NCBI GenBank assembly: GCA_028716705.1
Contig: JAQUPI010000010.1
Location: 1 to 40,198, forward strand
DNA from: Candidatus Omnitrophota bacterium
Lineage (GTDB): Bacteria; Omnitrophota; Gorgyraeia; Gygaellales; Profunditerraquicolaceae
Length of the DNA stretch: 40,198 nt
Direction: 5' to 3'
Shown: positions 35,190-40,198 of the stretch, piece by piece
Layout: each line of letters opens with the position of its first letter
Numbering within the stretch: the first letter of the stretch is position 1
The notes under the pieces: model-generated
Seen by the model: only the letters and a program-made list of their open reading frames with translations
Databases searched by the model: none
Told to the model about the DNA's origin: nothing
Program-made: the position numbers and the translations under genes

Positions 35190-36118
35190 CAGCATTCTTG
35201 TCCTTCTTCCAGGCCTGCCTCAAGATAATTAATGAGGAGGTGCAGGCAGTAGCGGTCATCCAGCCACTGCGGGGTTATTACCGCCTCTTCGCCGAGGCCG
35301 GCCAGGTAATAATCGCGGATCTTCCGGCTCAGGCAGATCGAGGGAAAAGGATAGATGTATTGGGTATTCCTGCTTCCTTTTCCGGGATCTATCGATCCCC
35401 GGCTGTTCAATTCGCGCTCAAGGCTGAGTACCGCTTTTGCTACTGCGTCCTTGACCGGGGATTCCCGGCTTTTCAAATAAAATTTATGCATATACCAGAT
35501 AGTGAGGCTCAGGTATCCGGCGTCTTTCCCGCCGTATTCAGGGAAAAAACCATCAGGGTCCTGTCTCTTCAAAAGATGATCGATCTTCCTTCCGGAGGCG
35601 CTTTTAAAACGCTCTTGTCCCGTCAGGGTATATATATTATAAAGCGCAACCGCGGCTGCGGCTGTCTGGTTCGATACGGAAAAGTTATCGTTGCCCGAAA
35701 GCCATTCAGCGCTCTTTATGAACTCGTTCGCGTACTTCAGTCCGATGGTCAACACTGATTCCGTGACTGCTGCGGCGGTAAAGGCGGTGGCGCAGAAACT
35801 CCTCTCGAACGGGTACGCTTCGTTCAGGCTGCCATCACTATTGCGGATGGAAAGCCAGAATTTAACCGCTGCCTCGGCCCACCTGTATAAAGGCTCTTTT
35901 TTTTGATATCTTGTTCCGGAAACTTTTGCGTAAAGCAGGGCCAATAAATACGCGGCTTCCTGAAAATTGGCGCAGGCAAAATCCGTCACTTTATAATGCC
36001 AGTAAGCGCGGTCAAAACAGCCGTAAGTAGGCGAACCCGGAGCCCTGTCTCCAAAACCCAGCGCCCGCGGTACTGTCCCTAAAGCGATCTGCCTGAAAAT
36101 TGAAGTATCTTTATCCAT
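35189..36118 (-). CDS. Alpha/alpha-toroid-like protein of glycan locus
   Basis: A 309-residue protein rich in paired helices, with repeated segments of the type 'A-A-V-x-F-W-L-x-x-R-N-x-D-G-S' (VKFWLSIRNSDGS, about 88-100) and LLKRQDPDGFFPEYGGKDAGYLSL (about 208-231). The layout resembles six- or seven-hairpin toroids of polysaccharide lyases, epimerases and related proteins. No catalytic residues can be assigned with confidence, and there is no signal peptide, so a cytoplasmic role is likely. It overlaps the upstream acetyltransferase gene by 8 bases and is coupled through TGATG to the 56-residue ORF. It might act on, or sense, a glycan. Function is unknown. Confidence 0.6.
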   Translation of the reverse strand: MDKDTSIFRQIALGTVPRALGFGDRAPGSPTYGCFDRAYWHYKVTDFACANFQEAAYLLALLYAKVSGTRYQKKEPLYRWAEAAVKFWLSIRNSDGSLNEAYPFERSFCATAFTAAAVTESVLTIGLKYANEFIKSAEWLSGNDNFSVSNQTAAAAVALYNIYTLTGQERFKSASGRKIDHLLKRQDPDGFFPEYGGKDAGYLSLTIWYMHKFYLKSRESPVKDAVAKAVLSLERELNSRGSIDPGKGSRNTQYIYPFPSICLSRKIRDYYLAGLGEEAVITPQWLDDRYCLHLLINYLEAGLEEGQEC

Positions 36119-36695
36119 TTTTATTTTCCCATACGTAAAATCTATAACTGCGGCCTATAAAATCAAAACCTTGCTTCTCCAGGAAGCCTTCGGATTCATA
36201 TAAGCGCGCTGCTTCCGGAGAATAGGTCTTAGTCCAGCAGCCGCGGATTTGCATGCTTCTCAGGCGGTCCTTGAAGGCGCGGATCAGCAACCTGCCTATT
36301 CCCCTGCCCTGAAATTCGTTTTTAACGCACAAAGAAACGAGTTCCGCCTTAAACGGAGAAACAAAGCTGCGTTTGGCCTTAAAAAACAGCTTTAACCAGG
36401 GATAATTCTGCCGCGGACGGGTTATCAGGCATAAAAAAGTACGCATCGCCTGAGGCAGAAGCTTTAGGCGTTTTATCTTTTCATGATCATAAGCCCCAAA
36501 AATAAAACCCGCGGGCGAATCCCCCTCATAAGCCATAAGCCCGAAACCGAGCCTTCCGTCCAATAAGATCCCATAATAATAATTTTTGACAAAGTCGTAT
36601 CCCAGGCTCGTTGAATAATCTCCCTCGAAAAGCCGCATATGCATGCCGGCTATTGAGGGCAGGTCTTGGCTTGAAACCGTCCGTATATCAATCAT
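36111..36695 (-). CDS. GNAT-family N-acetyltransferase
   Basis: A 194-residue GNAT protein. The acetyl-CoA pyrophosphate-binding motif A is LCVKNEFQGRGIGRLLIRAF (about 122-141), with Q/R-x-x-G-x-G/A as QGRGIG. The C-terminal part (ARLYESEGFLEKQGFDFIGRSYRFYVW) is the usual beta-alpha-beta end. The first 40 residues (SIAGMHMRLFEGDYSTSLGYDFVKNYY) are typical of GNATs that N-acetylate amino sugars in capsule loci. It is co-translated with the methyltransferase upstream (4-base overlap). An amino sugar is the probable acceptor, by context only. Confidence 0.88.
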   Translation of the reverse strand: MIDIRTVSSQDLPSIAGMHMRLFEGDYSTSLGYDFVKNYYYGILLDGRLGFGLMAYEGDSPAGFIFGAYDHEKIKRLKLLPQAMRTFLCLITRPRQNYPWLKLFFKAKRSFVSPFKAELVSLCVKNEFQGRGIGRLLIRAFKDRLRSMQIRGCWTKTYSPEAARLYESEGFLEKQGFDFIGRSYRFYVWENKNG

Positions 36696-37345
36696 TTTCG
36701 CAATTCATACAATAAAAACGTATTTAAATGCCTTGATGGCAAAATAAACGGCGCTCCCAATACCGTCTTCACCCTGAAATAAGCTTTAAGTTTTTTCAGG
36801 ACTGAACCGATCTCATTTACGTGTTCTTTCCTGCAGAGTTCTTCGTAATCGATCTTGAATTTCCCCGATATGTATTTTTTTACCGTGAGCTCGCGGCCGA
36901 TCTTGAACAACAATCCATCGGTAGGCAGCCCGACCACAAACCTGCCGTTTTCTTTTAAAACGCGCCGCGCCTCAATGAGGCAGCGGTCGAGCTCAGCGAT
37001 GTGCTCCAGGACCGAAAGAGAAACAATGCAATCTACGCTGTTATCTTTTAGGGGTATCGCCGCCGCGTCCGCCTGGATCAGGCCGCAAACGCCGTGCGGA
37101 TACTGGGCCTCGACCTTCCTTAAAAGTTCCATGCTTATATCTATTCCGACCGCCTTTTCATTCTTCGCGTGATAGGCAAAATGTTCGCCAAAGCCGCAGC
37201 CTAAGTCCAAAACGATCCGGTTTGAACTGCCGCACAACCTTGCGGCCAGGAAGTGCTTGCTTTTCTCTATCCGTGATATCAAGGGGTTCTTTTTATATAA
37301 ATACCTGCTTACTTCTTCCAGGATCTTATCCTTGCGTTCATCCAT
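36692..37345 (-). CDS. SAM-dependent methyltransferase (class I)
   Basis: A 217-residue Methyltransf_11-type enzyme. Motif I is VLDLGCGFGEH (about 45-55), motif II is AVGIDIS, and DNSVDCIVSLSVLEHI marks motif IV. The C-terminal region after about residue 135 has no membrane helix. Its start lies 8 bases inside the upstream GT4 gene and its end overlaps the GNAT gene. The protein would methylate a sugar or lipid-linked intermediate; the acceptor is unknown. It is not closely related in sequence to the two other methyltransferases of the window. Confidence 0.88.
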   Translation of the reverse strand: MDERKDKILEEVSRYLYKKNPLISRIEKSKHFLAARLCGSSNRIVLDLGCGFGEHFAYHAKNEKAVGIDISMELLRKVEAQYPHGVCGLIQADAAAIPLKDNSVDCIVSLSVLEHIAELDRCLIEARRVLKENGRFVVGLPTDGLLFKIGRELTVKKYISGKFKIDYEELCRKEHVNEIGSVLKKLKAYFRVKTVLGAPFILPSRHLNTFLLYELRK

Positions 37346-38588
37346 GGCTTATGAGATCGAATAGCGGTTTGTACTCCCGGCTGAGCCGTTCCAGTTCGAA
37401 CCTCTCAGAACCTTTCAGGGAATTCTCGGCGATAAAATCATAACGGCTGCGATTGCAAAACAACAGTTCGATTTTTTCCCTCATCGCCGGTATATCGTTC
37501 CGCTTTACCAGAAAACCGTTGAAGTTGTCGCGGATCACCTCGCTGATCCCGCCTATATCGGAAGCTATGACCGGGGTGCCGCTTGCCATCGCTTCAAGAA
37601 TCACCACCGGCATACCTTCCGCCTGCCCGTCCCGGGAACCGACAGAAGGCACGACTACCGCGTCCGCGAGCCTGAGCAGTTCCATTTTCTTCCTGCCCGA
37701 AACCAATCCCAGGAACCTTACGTCACAGCTTAGCCCTTTGGCTAACCGGCGGAGTTCTTCTTCCTGCCCCCCGCCTCCCGCGATCATCAGGGTGGTATCC
37801 GTATAACCGGCCGCGGCCGAAAACAGGCATTTTAGCCCCTTGGTTGATATCAACCGGCCAAGATAAAGGATGGTCTTTTCCGAGCTTATCCCGTATTTCG
37901 ACCTCAGTGTGAATTTCGGGGTTTTGCGCAGATCCTCGAACCTGTCTAATGATATACCCATCGGCAATATGGATATCCGCTCGCTTAATTTCCGGCGCAA
38001 TGACCCGGGATAGACTTGAAGCGTTTCCTCCTTTATGCAGCTGCTTACCGCTGTTATAAGGTCGCTGTTATTGATGATGAAGCGGGCGATCTGCCTTCCG
38101 ATTATTCCCTTTTTTAATAAAAACGCCCACCCCGAATGGAGACTCAGTATATGTTTTTTACCGCAAAATCTGCGCAAAAGCGCTCCGATCAACCCTGAAG
38201 GGAAACACCAGTGCGACCAGATAATATCGCATTTTCTTAAGGTTACCGCCGAATAAATGTATGCGGAAAACATGTAGAAAACAAGCTGCGCCTTCGCCAA
38301 AACTGAACTCTGAAAATTATTCAACATCCCGTCGCCGTAGCAGAGGCTCTCCCATTTCCGGAAGAAAAAGAATCCAATACGGTTTACCTCAATGCCGTCA
38401 TTTGCCCCCTGCTCAACGGGAATATGGCCGCGGTCATTCGCGCGGGGGGCAACTACTTTAAAACTAAAGCCATGCTTGCATAAGGCCTCCAGCAGCTCAT
38501 AAATAAATACGCCGGCGTAATCATGGCTGGAGCGGGGGAAAGAACTGGTGATCACGCAGACTTGCTTTTTGCCTTCGATATATTTCAT
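37338..38588 (-). CDS. Glycosyltransferase family 4
   Basis: A 416-residue GT-B enzyme. It opens KQVCVITSSFPRSSHDYAGVF, the start usual in WcaL-like GT4 proteins. The donor domain has TILYLGRLISTKGLKCLFSA (about 233-252) and LMIAGGGGQEEEL, and the nucleotide-sugar site is EGMPVVILEAMASGTPVIAS. It overlaps the upstream membrane AlkP-fold gene by 4 bases and has GGGG at a proper distance before its ATG. Sugar specificity is not readable. Confidence 0.92.
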   Translation of the reverse strand: MKYIEGKKQVCVITSSFPRSSHDYAGVFIYELLEALCKHGFSFKVVAPRANDRGHIPVEQGANDGIEVNRIGFFFFRKWESLCYGDGMLNNFQSSVLAKAQLVFYMFSAYIYSAVTLRKCDIIWSHWCFPSGLIGALLRRFCGKKHILSLHSGWAFLLKKGIIGRQIARFIINNSDLITAVSSCIKEETLQVYPGSLRRKLSERISILPMGISLDRFEDLRKTPKFTLRSKYGISSEKTILYLGRLISTKGLKCLFSAAAGYTDTTLMIAGGGGQEEELRRLAKGLSCDVRFLGLVSGRKKMELLRLADAVVVPSVGSRDGQAEGMPVVILEAMASGTPVIASDIGGISEVIRDNFNGFLVKRNDIPAMREKIELLFCNRSRYDFIAENSLKGSERFELERLSREYKPLFDLISHG

Positions 38589-40198
38589 TTTATCCCCGCG
38601 GGCTCGGCTAAATTATTTCTCTCGATTACTTCGTGCAAATATCCGGTTAATTTCCGGGCGGGATCCCGGAATTCATCCTTATCTATTAAATTACGCTGTT
38701 CACGCGGGTCGCCGCCCAGCTCGTAGAGCTCATATGTGTTATTGCGCATGTTAAAGATAAGCTTCCAGTTCCCTTCTATCGCCGCGAACCTCTGGAACGA
38801 GCCTATCGGCCCGCTTACAGCCAGGTTATCCCAGGCATCCGTTTCTCCCTCAAAGAGCGCGGCGAAATTCTTCCCCTGATAATAATCGGGCTTTTCTATG
38901 CCGGAAAGGTGTAACAGGGTCGCGTTCAGATCTATGAGCTGGACATTCTCCGAAATGGCAGATCCCGTTCTCCGCGGCATCAGGATAAGCAGGGGTACAT
39001 GTATCTGTTCATTGTAAGATGTGCTGTTATGATATTCCCCTCCGTGTTCCCCGAATTCCTCCCCATGGTCAGCCAGGATGACAAATATGGTCTTGTCGGC
39101 AAGTCCCCGCTTATTTAATTCTTCATAAAAATCGCCTACCAGTTTATCGGTGTATGATATTTCATTATCATACCTGTCCAGATTAGAATCCCCGAAATCG
39201 GTTATCCCGGGATGCCGGGTATATGGATGATGCGGATACGGCAGGTGCATCCAGAGAAAGAATTTATCCGCCCGGGCCTTGTCGATCCTTTCCAGCGCCG
39301 CCGGGATGAAAGGATCCTCGCTGTTCCATTCCGAAGGAGGCGAATCCGGAAAATAAAAGTCGTCGTAACCCCTCACGAATACATCCCCCAATTTATAGAA
39401 AATGACCGAGATCGTATGGTAGCCGTTCTCCTTAAAAAGTTCCGCCATGGTCTTCCCCTGATGCTTCCACTTCTTTCCGGCAAAAGGCTGATACTGCGAA
39501 AGCATAAAAGACGGCATGGAGGTGCGCGTATGGCAAGCCTGGGCGTAAGCATGCTTAAAAATATACGCGTTCTGTGACAGCTTATCCATAAAAGGGGTGG
39601 TTTTGCGGTGATAACCGTAACAGCCCATATGATCCGGCCGCAAGGCGTCAATTATCAGGATGACCACATTGTGGCCTTCCGCCATCCCGGGCGCGCCCGT
39701 TTTAACGGAGGGCGGTATTTTCGCGCCCTTGTAATCCCCGCAAAAGCCGTTCTCATCGATACCGTTACCCGGTATCTCCCCGGCCTGCGGGCTTATTTTT
39801 TTATTAAAGTCGTCACGGTCCCCTCCGCCGAATACAAAGGTATATTTATCCCCATCGAGATCAATGACGCGTTTTAAGGTATAAAGCATGAAACGCTCTA
39901 TCGATGTCTGGTCAAAGCTTAATCTTTTTACATTCTGGCTAAGGTCGAAGTTAAAGAGCGAAAAAAACGCGGCGCATGCCATGAACAGCACCATAAGCCT
40001 GCCGCGGGTAGTTGCCGCAAGGTCAATCCGCGTTATTTTCTCAGGCGAGACCGAGAATAGGATGAACTGAACCAGGAAAAAAATGGCCAGGGCCATAATA
40101 AGGTGAAGGAAGAAATTCTGATTAAAGAATAAGCGTGAATTTATCCAATACAAAAACAAGAATAATATTATGTAACCGGTTACCTTAAGCAGCCGGGT
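38585..40198 (-). CDS. Membrane sulfatase-fold (AlkP superfamily) enzyme, 5' end outside window
   Basis: The ORF track begins at a TTG (40159), but the frame stays open to the window edge with hydrophobic residues (GYIILFLFLYW), so the true start is upstream. At least three N-terminal helices precede a soluble domain. Using track numbering, a Ca-binding-like motif (100-143) comes first, then VVILIIDALRPDHMG (metal Asp171). The nucleophile segment is CHTRTSMPSF (209-218), with Ser214 or Thr213 where sulfatases have C-x-P-S-R, so it is not a Cys-type sulfatase. LADHGEEFGEHGG gives the second metal site. The layout recalls LtaS/EptA-like enzymes that move phosphoglycerol or phosphoethanolamine headgroups, though arylsulfatase-like hydrolysis cannot be ruled out. 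Confidence 0.85.
   Translation of the reverse strand, partial: TRLLKVTGYIILFLFLYWINSRLFFNQNFFLHLIMALAIFFLVQFILFSVSPEKITRIDLAATTRGRLMVLFMACAAFFSLFNFDLSQNVKRLSFDQTSIERFMLYTLKRVIDLDGDKYTFVFGGGDRDDFNKKISPQAGEIPGNGIDENGFCGDYKGAKIPPSVKTGAPGMAEGHNVVILIIDALRPDHMGCYGYHRKTTPFMDKLSQNAYIFKHAYAQACHTRTSMPSFMLSQYQPFAGKKWKHQGKTMAELFKENGYHTISVIFYKLGDVFVRGYDDFYFPDSPPSEWNSEDPFIPAALERIDKARADKFFLWMHLPYPHHPYTRHPGITDFGDSNLDRYDNEISYTDKLVGDFYEELNKRGLADKTIFVILADHGEEFGEHGGEYHNSTSYNEQIHVPLLILMPRRTGSAISENVQLIDLNATLLHLSGIEKPDYYQGKNFAALFEGETDAWDNLAVSGPIGSFQRFAAIEGNWKLIFNMRNNTYELYELGGDPREQRNLIDKDEFRDPARKLTGYLHEVIERNNLAEPAGIK
39731..39862 (-). other. MopE-like Ca-binding motif encoded inside the membrane AlkP-fold gene
   Basis: Residues about 100-143 read DLDGDKYTFVFGGGDRDDFN ... 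GEIPGNGIDENGFCGDY. This resembles the short 'D-x-D-x-D-G-Y ... GGDCDD ... NPGAxEIPGNGIDENCDG' motif (Pfam PF11617 type) usually found in secreted repeat proteins. The first conserved Cys is Arg here (GGDRDD), while the later Cys is kept. It lies between the membrane helices and the catalytic domain, so it is probably outside the cytoplasm. Metal binding is inferred from the resemblance only. Confidence 0.65.

Noticed and set aside
35198-35758. 186-codon plus-strand ORF
   Set aside because: It is antisense to the toroid-like gene, without start signals or motifs.
23981-40198. Sulfated-polysaccharide pathway (ATP sulfurylase plus sulfatases)
   Set aside because: There is no APS kinase or sulfotransferase in the window, the sulfate-binding motif is altered, and the sulfatase-fold enzymes lack the formylglycine Cys. 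It is kept only as an alternative.
1-40198. CRISPR arrays, tRNA, rRNA and riboswitches
   Set aside because: No regular short repeats, cloverleaf-like sequences or known leader motifs were seen on either strand, and there is little non-coding space to hold them.

Overview
The window is a dense, one-directional block of surface-glycan genes from a bacterium with a cell envelope built on polyprenyl-linked polysaccharide. Every supported gene lies on the minus strand. About 31 genes overlap by 1-25 bases or are separated by at most about 70 bases. No intergenic stretch reaches 300 bases, and I see no rRNA, tRNA, CRISPR array, insertion sequence or convincing terminator. The gene style (many COG1032 radical SAM proteins, AlkP-superfamily enzymes, GT4 glycosyltransferases) would fit an uncultured Gram-negative lineage such as Omnitrophota. 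That placement is inference only.

Transcription order runs from high to low coordinates. Region A (about 40.2-32.5 kb) holds a membrane AlkP/sulfatase-fold enzyme cut by the window edge, a GT4, a methyltransferase, a GNAT acetyltransferase, an alpha/alpha-toroid-like protein, a 56-residue protein missed by the ORF track, a radical SAM protein and a NodB-like deacetylase. Region B (32.5-24 kb) holds a DPM1-like GT2, a second AlkP-fold enzyme, a PAP2-PHP fusion membrane protein, a COG3379 AlkP-fold enzyme, a pyruvate-kinase-like domain fused to a LicC/PntC-like nucleotidyltransferase, and an ATP-sulfurylase-family protein with an altered sulfate-binding motif. Region C (24-11.1 kb) holds a flippase, three GT4s, a zinc-ribbon methyltransferase, a GT-C-like membrane protein, a radical SAM protein, an RmlD-like reductase, an FAD oxidoreductase, a Gfo/Idh oxidoreductase-acetyltransferase fusion and the start of asnB. 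Region D (about 11.1-1.8 kb) is an AT-rich cassette with the rest of asnB, a second flippase, two radical SAM proteins, two membrane-anchored SGNH enzymes and a GT4. Region E (1.8-0 kb) returns to higher GC with the end of a methyltransferase, a small ORF and a GT cut by the window edge.

Together the genes could make nucleotide-activated precursors, build a repeat unit on a lipid carrier (GTs), flip it (two flippases), possibly extend or polymerise it (GT-C protein), and decorate it by acetyl, amide, methyl, deacetyl and perhaps phospho-headgroup chemistry.

The two most unusual signals are separate. One is the region B set: a PK-like/nucleotidyltransferase fusion coupled to an atypical ATP sulfurylase and several AlkP-fold enzymes lacking the usual sulfatase Cys. 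It may be an uncharacterised route from PEP to a nucleotide-activated headgroup. The other is the AT-rich cassette, whose two composition breaks fall inside genes (asnB and a methyltransferase), as expected for exchange by recombination in conserved flanks.
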